A DNA stretch of 64,000 bases from contig JAIQDT010003856.1 of NCBI GenBank assembly GCA_021521415.1, positions 186,001-250,000 of the forward strand. Reading direction: 5' to 3'. The notes under the pieces are model-generated. The model made no database searches. It was not told the origin of the DNA and worked only from the letters and a program-made list of their open reading frames with translations. The first letter of the stretch is position 1. Every line of letters begins with the position of its first letter. Below, piece after piece: positions 1 through 12,785 of the stretch. Origin of the DNA: Bidens hawaiensis (taxonomy: Eukaryota; Streptophyta; Magnoliopsida; Asterales; Asteraceae). Made by a program: the position numbers and the translations under genes.

Positions 1-1212
1 ATATGTATACATATACGTTCATACACTTGATAGCATGCATTGTATGGATATAACACTAGAACATTAAAATAAAGTAAAACCATAAATGCTAAGTAAAGTA
101 AGCTAATACTAGACCACTAGATTAGATCAGACGAGTATTGATACATGTACCTTATATACAGTTAGCAGAGCTCAACTAAATAAAGGGTTAACTATTAGCG
201 GAGAAAGAAACAGGATCCAGGTGAGTTTCTAGCCCCACTTCCTTGTTATGTTTTCGGGGTCGTGTGCATACTCGATGTGATTTGTTAATACAATTACCTT
301 AAGTGGTAAGTGTATGACTTATATAATTTATGTATGAATGAATGCTTGATGATGCATGAACGATCTTCGGATATTGCATGTATCGTCAAGGGATAGTTTA
401 AAGATAGGATTGGTATATAGCTACATGATGTGTGTACGTATGGAAGTTATAATTATTGAATGTAGAGAAAGGTATGGGGGTATGGTTAGAAAGGAAACAG
501 ACCCTAATAATATCCGCGAATATAGGGAACGGACCCAAATAATATCCGCGAATGTAGGGAACGGACCCTAATAATATCCGCGAATGTAGGGAAAGGACCC
601 TAATAATATCCGCGAATGTAGGGAACGGGCCCTAATAATATACGCGTATGTAGGGAACAGACCCTAATGATATCTGCGAATGTAGGGAACAGACCCTAAC
701 AGTATCCGTGAATATAGGGAACAGACCCTAATAATATATGCGAATGTTTTAGGACGAAGTATATGTATATGTGTATGTGTAACAAGGTAAGAAGGAAAGT
801 ATGGTAGTATGAACGTATGAAGAAAAGTAATGAACTAGGTATGTATATGTACCTTCGAGTGCGAATATAAGAATGTATATGGACGTATTGTATGTTATGT
901 GATTAACTAGAACTGACTCAGCGTAGCTGACTTTTAGTATGCACGCAGGTGAGTAGGATGAGACAGCTCGCTTGAGGGGAACACGTGGCATTGAATAAGA
1001 GGTTGGCATCAGAGGTCTCAAGGCGTTTTATGTTTTATGTTTTGTTGATTTTGAAAGACATGATGTTCGTTTAAAACAAGTTATGGATTGTTATGTAATG
1101 TTTATGAAAGTTTTTATATTCCGTGTTTGTTCTTATTAACTCTGATTATTAGAACTATGTTAATGAGTAAATCCAACGTCCAAATGTGAGGCACCGGTAA
1201 CGGAGACTTACA
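1..1212 (+). mobile_element. 3' part of a Gypsy-type LTR, cut by the window edge
   Basis: The segment shares blocks in the same order with the LTRs at 11686-15170 and (reversed) 23328-25421: the GGTGAGTTTCTAGCCCC block near 220, the CTTAAGTGGTAAGTGTATG block near 300, a tandem array, the GTAGCTGACTTTTAGTATGC block near 925, and an AGTAAATCC block just before the end. It ends in ACTTACA at 1212, matching the CCTTACA end of the other copies. The left end and target duplication lie outside the window, so solo or full element cannot be decided. Gypsy assignment is by resemblance to the TGTAACATCC family. Confidence 0.7.
500..746. repeat. 32-bp tandem array inside the LTR
   Basis: Seven full copies and one partial copy of a 32-bp unit beginning GACCCTAATAATATCCGCG and ending in TAGGGAAC. 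Copies differ by one to four bases. The array sits between the two conserved LTR blocks, where the LTR at 11686-15170 has a related but rearranged array. Confidence 0.9.
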
Positions 1213-1230
1213 GTTACAAACTATAATTAG

Positions 1231-2866
1231 TCAAAGAATGTAGTATGTAAATTTTGTTGGTTGTATATGTATTTTGGAGTGTTTCTTATGGGAATTTTGG
1301 TGTGATGTTGTCATAGTCTCGACATGCGAATTTGATGTCTCATTATCCTCTGGGTGTAACGTCTTTCGGGACATTGAGCATTGCACATAGTACCAATTGC
1401 GGTAGTTGAATATCTCTTTCATTGTAGCCATGCATGAGTAGGTTTTACGTTCGTTTTATATAAACATTACTTTATAATTAGTTGAATAAGAGTTGGTATG
1501 ATATTGTCTCGTTGAGATGTTTCTTACCATGTTATCGACTGATGTGTTGTTAAGGAGCTCGTGGATTGTTATTGGAATTCCATCTTTGTCTTGTGGTGCT
1601 GTTGCTGTAGATCCTTCAACCTATTTTATGAATAAGGAGTTACCAGGTAGCATTTGATTGTATCATGTATGCAGAATTTATTTATTTATTTATTTTTGTT
1701 TCACTGGTGTACCTATAAATGTATAGCTTAGCGTTAGGAGTTGTTGGGTTGACAATTATTGTTGTTAGGTATGTGGATTCCAACTGTTTGAAACATGTCA
1801 AAAACATTTAATCTTATCATTTGCAAATTATGATAATCTAGCGTACTTGTCATCGAAGCTTTCAAGTAAGCATTATGATTCTAACTAAAACATTTAAAAG
1901 AAAATTATTTGCTATATAAAAAAATTAATTGTTTACATGAGGTTGAGATCTACTTTAAGTGAATGTTATTATCTATGCAAGTATTAATATGTAGATGTCA
2001 TTGTAGAATGTAGGTATTGCAAAATCAAATTTGACAGCATACTTGCCATCGTCTTCTGTTACTATAGTTGTTGTGATTACCAATATATCACCAGGCACTA
2101 TTGTGTCGTCAATCAAGTTGATTTTGTCAGGCCAAAACGTTATGACTACTGGATTTCCACTGTTACAAATCAAAGGTGTTAGTCTAATGAATTTGGAATA
2201 ATTATGCATAATTGTTTTGTATGTTTTAATCTCATGTTTGCTATGTGGATCTTTCTGATTGTTATGTTTGTTTTTGAGTCTGATAATTTATTTCTAACAA
2301 GAAGTCTGATGTAATCTGTGGTTGTTGAATAAGGTGTTAGAAGTAACTCCAGCTATCTTTAAACGAAGGTTGATGCAGATGATTGTTACCTGTGAGTAAA
2401 TTCCAAGACTTGAGACAACTTTGAAGCTCTTCATAACTTGCAAAGTTGAAGTATGTAGTCAGTATGTTATCATTTGAGGTCGGCACACTCCTTGTCTTCT
2501 AGCCTATTATGATTGAAGCCTCGTGTGGGGTTATTGACATGTACTTTCTTGATGCAATTGATATGTAGTTTCTGATATTGTAGCATGATTGAATCTTGAT
2601 GATGGAGTCAAAGTGTTGCTCGTCTTTTAGGTCTCTATCACCTCGATTGCATCGGCCTGCATGAAGTTCAAGTTGTTGTTTGTTAGAATAGATTGATGAT
2701 TAGTACATATAAAGTCAACAAAGTTTTTTTTACTTACTTTGCAGTCAACAAATAGGTAGCGTAGTTCTGCTCTCCTGCCTCTTGATATCCACTTCTTCAA
2801 CATGCGAATTGTTATTAACTGTGGGCTCTGTTGTGCTTTTATTTTAGAGAGAGGTTTGCTGGACAC
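1231..2866 (-). pseudogene. RPA1-like single-strand DNA-binding protein, Helitron-associated
   Basis: Three separated minus-strand reading frames resemble parts of replication protein A large subunit. 2627-2866 holds a segment with RRAELRYLFVDCKVSKK. 1973-2209 resembles an OB-fold (NPVVITFWPDKINLIDD, then IVPGDILVITTTIV). 1231-1431 resembles the start of the C-terminal domain (ATMKEIFNYRNWYYVQCS), where RPA1 has an Ile-Lys-Glu then Trp-Tyr-Tyr block before its zinc site. Known plant Helitrons often carry such a gene downstream of the helicase, which fits the position here. Segments may be exons, but stops and frame changes make a pseudogene more likely. Confidence 0.6.
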
Positions 2867-4365
2867 TTTTTATTCGGTAGTCGGTGCTATTGCTTTAGTA
2901 GTGTGAGATTTGTACTGTAATCTATCTGACAAGTGTTTTTTGTGTTAGCTTATAATAAAGACTATTAAAATGGATGTAAATGTATCAAAATAATATTAAA
3001 TAAGTTGCTGTTTAATTGTTGGTGACTATGTGGATAAGCATGTCAGTGTGATTTCTATTATTTATTGTTGTGGCATTATCCTATAAAAGGGGCTTATGTG
3101 CCGCTAAAGACTTTACATGCATTGTTTTTATGTGTATGCAAAGGTTAATGTCGTTTTTTGTTGTCATGAGCATGTATTGTTGATCTCATTTAGAAAGTCA
3201 AAATAGACGCTATATTTGGTGACGTCTTGCTCGTTATCGCTTTTTGGAACTATTAAAATTGTTAGAGACTCAGGTGTAGTAGCCCTTGACAAGGAAATAT
3301 ACAATTGTCCATGTGTTAAGACAGGATGTGGAAGGTAAACACCTATTTTGTCTAATGATTGCCCTTGACTTTTATTTATTGTCATTGTATAACAAAGCTT
3401 TATTGAGAATTGTTTTCTCTTGAATTCAAATGACAATTCTGTCTTTATGAGTGAGAGTTATTTTTGGTATGTAGACACGTCGTCCGATAAATTTCCCTGT
3501 CATTATTCGTGCCTCGGTTGTTGTTGGTAACAATTATGTGATGATAAGTCTGGTGCCATTACAAATCCCGCCAATTAGATTTAGATTTCTTAATAGTATA
3601 ATGGGTGCAATTACCTTAAGCTCAAGGGCGTGTAGTGGTAGACTATTAATGTTAAGAAGATTTAGATACTTTACTGGGTATAGAGACTCGTTGTCATTTT
3701 AATCACCTGGTTGACTAACATTTTCATTTGTTGGGCAAACAATAGCCTTGGTTGATAGTGTTACAGCTGTGGGGTTTTCCAAAGTTTGTTTGTCGTATAT
3801 AAATTTGATAATTTCTGTTAATGCATTTTCTATGTACGGTATCAAGTATTGTGATGGAATTTTTTTTTTTTTGGTGTTTTGTGGTTCGTTAATGTCTATT
3901 GTTACTATAACTCTGTCTCCTACAACAACTAACCATGATGAGAATGTAGAGATCACATGTCGTGCCTCTACAGTGAGATTTGGTGTATGAAGCCGCATAT
4001 TTTCTGTCAATTTGAATACATTGAAGTGTCTCCAAAGGTAGGATCTAGGTAACAAGGCCACCAAAATTGTTGTCTTTGAAGATCTAGATATTATAGGAAG
4101 GGTCTGTTTAAAGTCACCTCCTAGTACCACAGACTTACCGCCGAATAGTTGACCAGAGTTGTTGAATAAGTCCTTTAGTGACATATCAAGTGATTCGAAA
4201 CATTTTCTATCGTTCATTAGGGCTTCGACCCAAATAATGAGAGATGTTTCGTTGAGTAAATGAGCTAGTTGTGTGTTCCTTTTTATATAGCAAGTCGAGT
4301 CATCATCATATCCAATGGAATTTTGAATCATGAGTGAGCTGTTCTCCCTGATGGCAATAACAAAG

Positions 4366-5261
4366 ATGCGATTTCAGAAGCCACCACAGCCAATACGATA
4401 TTACAGATCGAGCGTTAACAAACTTAAAAGTTTATATATTGAAACATTAAAACCGTGTCATATAATAATAGGACACAAGGAAAACGATAAGCGAATCAAT
4501 ATTGAAGGTTAGTTTCTCACAAATCCCCTTGTTTTAATAATGTTTTATAAATGTTTTTGGGGAAAAGGCATGTTATTAAAAATACATTTTTATTTACAAA
4601 CCATATTAAATGAGATGAGTCAACTTGGAACTAGAAACTGTTAACCTTGGTCTTGGGCGGATAAATATTGATAGATCCATCGGGGTGGCGCCCCTCATTA
4701 AACCAGTAGCTCTGGTTATGAATGTGAGAATATTGTGAATTTGGTATGCTTCGTGTTTTATCATTTTGATAGTCATACATGTGTCGTACTCTTTGCTCGT
4801 TTACGACTAATATGATTTGTTTAAGAAATAAAATGTAAGTTTTTAGATTTATATTTATCTTGTTGTGGGATGACAAGGTCAATGTGTAAAGTCAAGGATT
4901 GTTACACCAAGGAATTGGATAAAAAATTTACTATTGAGTACTCACCAACATTCGTGTTGAAAAACGTTTTTGACATGCTTTTCATGTAAATGACGTGTTA
5001 GAAGCTTTGTGGAGCGTGCGGGAAAAACGATGACGTGTGTTTGAATGGAGAAAAATGTTTGTTGACTTTTCTCAAGTTGGATTTAATTTGAATAAAAATT
5101 CGTGTAATATAACACGTGTAAATACTCTGATATTTAATAAAGTCCAACTTTTGTTTTGAAATATTTACTTGTTTATGATTGGCTAAAACGACATCTTCAT
5201 CACCCGAAACAACTTAGTCAAAGTCTTCTGCTGCTTAAGTTAAGATTTTCGGGGTATGACA
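4366..5261 (-). mobile_element. Solo LTR-like insertion in the Helitron helicase
   Basis: Helicase coding stops at both sides of this segment: ITDA just right of 5261 and RIFVIAI up to about 4366. On the minus strand it starts TGTCATACCCCGAAAATC, close in style to the TGTAACATCCCGAAA LTR starts elsewhere in the window. It also contains a GTTAGTTTCTCACAAATCCCC block like the one shared by those LTRs. No gene is visible. The left edge is approximate and no target duplication was found, so the exact boundaries are uncertain. Confidence 0.5.
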
Positions 5262-5270
5262 GCATCAGTG

Positions 5271-6040
5271 ATTGTTGTCCATAAGAATGTTTTGCCTGTT
5301 CCACCATGACCATATACAATGGCTCGCACTTGCTGATTCGATGAAGTGGTGGATATGACATGTTCATATATCAAGAATTGTTGTGGTTTAGACGTCCTAC
5401 ATAGGAAAGATGCTCGGAGGCCAGTAATTGTCGATCATAATTTCTTTCATCCATTAGCAACTTATTCTGCAGCCGTTGTAGCATGTTGGCATTAGGCACA
5501 TGCAAACCATAATTTGATAAAGATTTGCCACATGGGCTCGAATGAAGTAACAATTCCAACTCATATAGAACATACTCTTTGAGGTCGTCTTCATTTGCAA
5601 CACCATAAGTCTGTCGAAATCTGTCATTTGTCTCCAATGCAACACCATACTCTCTATGATAGTAGCAATGATTGTTGTCCATTCGAATGTTTTGCATGCT
5701 CCACCATAACCATATATAAAGGCTCGCACTTGCTGATTCGATGAAGTGGTGGATATGACATGTTCATATATCAAGAATTGTTGTGGTTTAGACGTCCTAC
5801 ATAGGAAAGATGCTCGGAGGCCAATAATTATCGATCGTAATTTATTTCATCCATTAGCAACTTGTTCTGCAACCGTTGTAGCATGTTGCCATTAGGCATA
5901 GGCAAACCGTAATTTGCTAAAGATTTGCCAGATGCGCTCGAATGAAGTAACAATTCCAATTCATATAGAACATACTCTGTAAGGTCGTCTTCATTTGCAA
6001 CACCATAGGTCTGTCGAAATCTGTCATTTTTCTCGGATTC
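5271..6040. repeat. 399-bp partial tandem duplication within the helicase
   Basis: The block beginning ATTGTTGTCC at 5271 recurs at 5670. Both copies encode the Walker A region and the DRFRQTYGVANEDDL to LQNKLLMDE region. The copy nearest 5300 keeps GHGGTGKT, while the copy near 5700 reads GYGGACKT. The second copy stops being similar near 6040. Confidence 0.8.
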
Positions 6041-8825
6041 TAATTCCATAGCTAAAGAGGATTTGAGATTTCACAATACAAAAGCTTTTAATTAAATAAC
6101 GCACGTAGTTCTGAAGCAGTTTCCCAATTTGATGCCTCTTCAATCAAACATGACCACTCTTAATCATCACCCAATTTGATGCCTCTTCAATCGTACATGA
6201 CCACTCTTCATCACCGAGTAATCCCAATTTCTCACATGCTGCCCGAAACATTGGGTAAATTTGTCTGTTAACTGTTCGCATGCAACTGTACAATCGACAA
6301 CCTTTTTGGTAACCCAATAGCATACACAGATAAATGGCTTCCCCACAACTTGGGTGTACGTATATAAGTCTCCCTATCGCGGGAGTTGTGTCTAATGATC
6401 TCCTGACACAACTCTTTGATGATGTTTTCCACGTATACTCCGTAAGATAATCGATATAACGAAGATGACGACCACGGATGTCAAACAGATTTTAGTGGAG
6501 CCACTCAGTGAACGTCGTCCATCTATTGAATGCATTCCCAACAAAATTATCAAGAAGATCGTTATCTCTAGAAGTGATATTTTTCATATTTTCCAGATGA
6601 ACAACCAATGTTTGAACAACGGGCTGCCTATCATGTATAAGAAAATTAAAGATCCTCCATGTTTCCTCATGTGGGTAAATGAAACGACCATCAACGAAGT
6701 TTTGGATTTCATTGAGCCGTGATAAGTCATCATGTTGGGTAGGGTTTGTAGGAGCAGGTGTTTTGGTGATCGTGTAATGGATACGATCAGCACCATTTGA
6801 TATGTACTTAAATAGGTACTCAATGAGCATGCTCCAACCACAATACTCAACATTGATGTGGGCCATGTAACGCAGACAGAGAGATCGTTGTCTAGTTTGA
6901 CATGATTCTTAATGACAATGAAACCATTTGAACTTCTTTTATAATGAACATATCCATTGTTGTCAAATGATGTTTCCTGTTGGTAATGTTTGGAAAATTT
7001 CTTTGAACAACTTCCTAAGGACATACACGGTGGTGTAGGCCTTAATAAACTACATGGTCCATGCATCATAAGATCAATAACAATCTTATACAAATGAGGA
7101 TCAGTATCAGGGTCTGGAATATCAGCAGATATGTAACTGTCAACCCCACACGCATATTTTATCCTATATGGTTCAGTTTCCCATAAAAGCAAATGACAGT
7201 GTGGAAGTCCTCTTTTTTGAAACTCAATGGTGTATAGATCTAAGATTAAAAGATAATGAAAGGAATGTCAACATAATGTGTGGATAATGTTAAACATAAA
7301 TAAATGTATATTGTGTGGTCATACCAAAAATTTACCTACAACCACTTCGCCAAATGGTTTGTTGGTTTATAGGAATTTGATAAATGATTTGACTTTTAGT
7401 TGGAACACTCTAGCAATAACATCAGGACGGTCTTGTGCTTTTAGTGATGGAAATTTTGACGTGTATCGTTCAATCTCCGGCCACTTAACATTACATGTGA
7501 AGGTAATGAAATATTGAGGAATACCATGTGTTCTGCATATGGCCAAAGCATCTTGGTAATGCTTGTACATGTACCGTGGGCCGCCGGTGAAAGAGGACGT
7601 CAAGAACACACGTTTACCGACCTCATGACCTTCTGTGTCACCACGTTGAACTACATCATATACACCTTGGAGAAATTCATTACGAAAGATGTGTTGGTTT
7701 TTTCTTATATAGTCTAGACGGTTTTCTTCAATAAAAAACATAAGCATCAACAATGTACTGTTGTAGAAGACGACCTCCCCTCAGAAGCAAAGTTTACAAA
7801 TTTGATCGATCATGCAACACGTAGTTGTAGTACATGTTAATAGTCATTTTTTTGTCTCGTGAACTGTCTGCAGCATGCAACAATTTACTTGGTGACCATC
7901 CTCAATCACCATAAGGGAACAATAATGTATATTGCTATGTAATTTAGATATCCGTTGAGGGCCATCATCCTTATGCCAAATAATTATGTCAAACTGATGA
8001 CACGTTGGAACACGATCAGACATTATAGCGCCGATAGATCCAGCAGTAGGTCTGTCATACGAACGAACATTCGTAGACCCATAAAGGCATATGTTGAAGC
8101 ATGCCATATCAGTGGAGGAAATGAGATTTGTAGCTGTTAGAAAGAGTTTAACAAGTTCATTGCAACTTTCTAACATGCTTAACAGGAGACTTACCATTTC
8201 AGGTTAAAGTTCGGACTGATTTTCGTTACTAAATGCATGAAGTCTATTTGAGATCTCATTCTCGGTGTCATAAACGTACATTTGCAGGAATCGAGGTCGC
8301 TCATTAGCGGGGGGGGGGGGCAAAGAGACCTAAGCCAGTGGTGAACCTAACCCGCAATCTTGAAAACATATGGACGAGAGCCCCGGTTAAAAGTATGTCA
8401 ACCTTAGCACCAAAAGAAGTCATTGAGAACATGGAATTGTAAGCTCTAATATTTTTCATAAAGTCTGGTTGCTCAAAAAGATGTATGACAGTGGTATAAG
8501 GTCTTTTAGGTAATGGTAAAGCCACACGTCCACCTTTGCAGCACTAATTGTACTTAGGACGTTGAGTAGCAGAGGTCGACACAATTCGTTCGTCATACCA
8601 AAAGACAGCACCACAAAACTCACATATCCAGTCACAGTCTCCGTTATCAACATAGAAAGGAGTGAAAGATGAATAACGTAGTAACGTAGATCTGTTTGCA
8701 GCCTGTCTCGATGATTGAAAATGATAATTATTGAATAAAATAGGTATTTCAGAGGCTAGGTGAGAATCAGAACGTGCCCTCTTACGCCGTGACATGTCAC
8801 TTTAGAAGTGAAGTTATAGTACCAA

Positions 8826-11041
8826 CAAAAAAAAACTAAGGCCTATGAGAAAAAAACAATTTTTACCCAAGTAAAGAAAACCCATGCTACCTTAAGGAAA
8901 AAACCATGACATAAAGATTCATATACCTAATATAAGTTAATATAACGCAACACATAAACAAAAAATCGTACTACACATACCTTAAACCAAGTGCCCATTA
9001 AAAATATTCATAGAAAACCAACAGCAGGTTAAGTCAATAGCGTATGATAGCTGATACAATGACAACACAAAAGACACGTCATTAGCAAAAGTTTCAACCA
9101 CAACGCTAACAAACATAAACAACCAAAAGGCATATTAGCTATCACGCAAAGATACCACTGAATACAACAGGTAATTCCACAAAATACCTAAAAGAAAGTA
9201 TAGTAACCAAAGTTCTGATGTCAAAAGCATGTTTACAAATGGCCATTGTAAATTGTCAGACTCAAAATGTGATATGTTTTTCTTTTCTTTAACTTTAAAC
9301 ATATATGTTGTTATTTACGATTTTTTTTACGATTAACGAAATGCTTAAAAAAGATCTTACAATCAGTAAGATGATTAAATGATGCTAATTTTCATTAATG
9401 GTTGCTCAATATGCTACCATATATGGATGAAAACAACAATTATGGTCGAATACCTTTTTTTTCCCAATAATCAGTTTATGATATAAACGATGGAATTTGT
9501 AATATACATCATTTTAAAAGTATAATGGTAACATGATATTCACTCTAAATCCATATGATCACTTTACAATGGAACAAATTTATATAAAGCATAAAGCAAC
9601 ACATGGACTATGTGTCGAAATATATTTTAATTAGGGATGAGCTCGGTATCGGTACCGATCACGAAATCCAAAAATATTTGGTACCGAAATGTTTGGTTCG
9701 ATACTGACATTTTGTGTAAAGTTTTGGAAATACCGGTACCGTACTGGTCCTGAAAACTCATAACTTGGTATCGATTTGGTGCCATACCAGTACCAACCGA
9801 TACCCGTACCAAAAACGCTCGTCCCTAATTTCGATACACAACACATCAATCACAACATAATTTTAAAATACTTTATGTCAACAAAGAAATCGACAATTAA
9901 AACAACAATTGATTTAGTGTGATAAAAAAACAAAATATATCTGATTTTTGTACCGATACAGTGGGGTGATTTAAAAGTTAAAAGCTTTTATAAACGACAT
10001 TTATGTGGCTAATCTAGAAGTGTTGTATAACAAATATCAACATTAGATTTTATTTGTTTTTAATATGTAAAATAGTTTTTTTAGATTTCCTCACCTTTAG
10101 TGTCATAAAGTATATAAAAAGCAATCTCATATAGTTATGAAGACAACATCAATAAGCAGATACGTTAAAGAAATTCCCCTTTTTAAATATGACAAATACC
10201 AAAAGCAACAACCTAAAAAATCCAACTTTGAATGATTTGAAAACATAAATGGTAAATACGGTATGTTTAAAACGAAAAAACCACTAAGCATTTCATCAAA
10301 CAACTTATGAACAAAGCCAAAATAAAAGAAGCATGTACCAGTAAAAGACGGATGGGAAACAATGTGCCAGTTAACGATTCTTTGAAACATTTAACAATCC
10401 ATCAGGAAGAGAAAGAAATGAAAGAAACAAAATTAGGCATAATACAATCAGAAATTTACAAAGTAATCGATTAACCATGTAAGATGATAGTGCTAAGTTA
10501 ACCTAGAATTACATGCAAGAGAGGTTGATCATGGAGTCCAACTACAACGAAAACGTAAAATCGTTGAAGAAATAAATAGGTAAAAAGAGGAGGGGGAGGC
10601 GGTGTAAATCAAGGAAAATATATTTGACAAAATAAGGTCTGATGGTTAGGTTGTGAAAAAAGTAGGTATGGAGAAGAATGTGAGCAAGTGTAAAGCAATG
10701 ATTAACAAATGTACAAGTTCATCATCAAAGTGTGCAAGCTATGCAGGTACCAAAAACATTGCACATGGTACATAACAATATGCAAGAAATAAAGAGAATA
10801 GTGAAAAGCAGAGACAAATCAAATCTGATAATTGTAATATATATAATAAGTTTAGCTAATAGTTTCTTTCAATAGTGTAGGTAGTTGTTGACTCATATAT
10901 GGCATGCACAACTTCTAAGTCTTCCAAACTATTGGATAAACAGTTGACTTATAACCGAACCACAACTTGCAATTCAAATATGTTTTTTTGGGAGAAAAAG
11001 GTAACAATTTTGCCGATTTAACAAACGTGTATCAAAACATC
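8826..11041. other. Gene-free AT-rich stretch
   Basis: No coding region is convincing here. The stretch holds one small MITE (about 9634-9826) and otherwise AT-rich DNA between the Helitron and the Copia element. Some of it may be Helitron 5' non-coding sequence. Confidence 0.6.
9634..9826. mobile_element. MITE rich in GGTACCGATACC motifs
   Basis: Terminal inverted repeats AGGGATGAGC (left) and GCTCGTCCCT (right) face each other, with AATT on both outer sides. The interior is built of repeated GGTACCG and GGTATCG motifs. There is no ORF of note. The superfamily is unclear because the target duplication cannot be separated from the AT flanks. Confidence 0.6.
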
Positions 11042-12504
11042 TGTTAGGTTATTTTTATCTATGAGAAAGCCCAACAAATAATTATCCTACATGGGTTATA
11101 TTATTATTATTATTATTATTATTATTGTTATTATTATTATTATCTTTAATAATAAAATAAAAAGAAAAAATATATATATGTTCTTACCTCACCGTATGAA
11201 GGTTTGCTTGGTGGGTTCTTTGGGCCCACATGCCCACATGTGTGGAAGTGATATTTTGTGGGCTTTACGTGAGTTCCAAGATTTTACACTAATCAAAAGG
11301 GTTATTTATGTGAATTGAATTCTGCCGACAATATTATTATTAGCACTCGAAAGAATTGTGAGTTTCTGCCGTCGACAAAACAAATTACGAAGAGAATATT
11401 TGTTGGGTGCTCCATTCTTTTGGTGAATTGAAGGTAAGAGACGTTCTAGAACTTGTATTTTCTCGTTGGTGTTACCTCTTACTCTCTTTTTTATTCTATA
11501 TACTTGAAGATTGTTTGTACCAAGTATATGATAATTTGTGCATGCCTCTAGTTTTATCTAGAGAAGACTTTGTGTTGCTATTATTGGTGATAGCGGATTT
11601 GAAGCGCCTCTAGTAGTACTGTGGTTTGTACTCTCTCCTTGTGGGGTTTTCCACACTAAAATTATTGTGTCATATTTACTTTTAGTGTAACATCCAAAGT
11701 TTTGTTCGGTATTTAAATGAATTGGGTTTAATTGAATTATGAATGATAAATATAATTATCTAAAGTATGAGAGGGTTAAGTGTCATTAGATGAAATGTTA
11801 AAAATGAAACCTTAGTCCCTTCCTATAAACGTAGCCACCATCTTGGCCTTCAACCTCATTCAAACCCAAAATTCCCGTTTTTTAGAGAGCAACCCATAAA
11901 CAACTGACGATTCCCTAAAATCTAACCGTCGGATCGGTCTCAAATATTTACAGAATGTTCATAGCATATAAATGAAGATTTGCGCAAGTCGGATCTTCGA
12001 TCAGAGGTCGGGAAGTCTAGTTTTTATCAAGAAAAACGTAACAATTGAAAAGTAAGTTTTCTGATGACTGTTTGGGTTTTCTGGTGACTGTAGCAGTGGT
12101 TTCCGTTAACAGAGAGCTGATGGGTTCGTAGATCGTGGCGACACGGTTCTGTGGCCGCATGAATAACTCAATTCCGAGTTAGTTTGATATGGTTTTGGTC
12201 TATTTGATTGATATCGAACATAAACCTCAAATGTACGTTTTTGTTTTATACCTTCACTTTTCGTGTACAGATTTGCATGAAAATTGGTTGGATGATAGAA
12301 CGGGTCACGATTATTGATAAAGTAATGAACGTGTGAGTAAACAGGTTAGTTGGTTCGTTTTGGGAAAAACGAGTAGTGTTCGGTTCGTGAAAAGGACGGG
12401 TAAACGAAGTTGGTTTTGCATGAAACTTGGTAGGATAGTAAATCGGACCCTAACATGTAGGAAAAATATAAACTTGGTGATAAAAGAGTTATCGGGTAGG
12501 ACTC

Positions 12505-12785
12505 AATTCGTATGGAAAATACGATTCGATTCGTTTGAAAAATGGGATTCGATTCGTTTGAAAAATGGGATTCGATTCGTTTGAAAATGGGAATCGATTC
12601 ATTTGAAAATGGGATTTGGTTCGTTTGAAAATGGGATTCATTCATTTTAATAATCGATTGGATTCGTTTGAGTATTCAATTCGATTTGTTTGAATACTCG
12701 ATTCGATTTGTTTGAATAATCGATTCAATTCGTTTGAATACTCGATTCGATTCGTTTTGAATACTCGATTCCATTCATTAGTTTG
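12505..12785. repeat. Array of about 22-24-bp units in the solo LTR
   Basis: Repeats of ATTCGATTCGTTTGAAAATG grade into ATTCGATTCGTTTGAATACTCG. Units vary from about 21 to 24 bp. The array lies upstream of the shared GGTGAGTTTCTAGCCCC block, as does the GGCGAAGTT array of the reversed LTR at 23328-25421. Confidence 0.85.

Larger units (their letters stand above)
3164..8795 (-). pseudogene. Helitron Rep/helicase (RepHel) pseudogene
   Basis: The family nicks and transfers a DNA strand with an HUH Rep domain and unwinds it with a PIF1-type helicase. The minus-strand remnants, in protein order, are: an N-terminal region (8304-8795) with a CEFCGAVFWYDE zinc motif; the Rep region (6492-7753), with GIPQYFITFTCN, then GLPHCHLLLW (HUH histidines at 7193-7201) and EYLFKYISNGADR carrying the two tyrosines; and the helicase (3164-6049), with a Walker A motif, SLIIWVEALMNDR, LGGDFKQTLP and a C-terminal [11 protein letters not shown]. 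It is broken by frameshifts, a 399-bp internal duplication and an LTR-like insertion at 4366-5261. The helicase DEAP box reads VEAL, so it is dead. Confidence 0.85.
1213..8825 (-). mobile_element. Decayed autonomous-type Helitron (ends not resolved)
   Basis: The minus strand carries, in order, a Helitron Rep/helicase pseudogene (8795 to 3164) and an RPA1-like OB-fold pseudogene (2866 to 1231), the usual coding set of plant Helitrons. The 3' terminus (hairpin plus CTRR) should lie beyond 1213 but that side is occupied by a Gypsy LTR. The 5' TC terminus upstream of 8825 was not recognised. Frames are broken in many places, so the copy is inactive. Confidence 0.75.

Noticed and set aside
500..746. 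CRISPR-like look of regularly spaced repeats
   Set aside because: Units are contiguous 32-bp tandem copies without unique spacers, inside a plant LTR.
8309..8320. 12-G tract in the Helitron N-terminal region
   Set aside because: Possibly a homopolymer expansion or assembly artefact in a pseudogene; no functional context.
10127..10390. Minus-strand 87-codon frame
   Set aside because: Phe/Leu-rich translation of AT-rich DNA with no start context or recognised domain.
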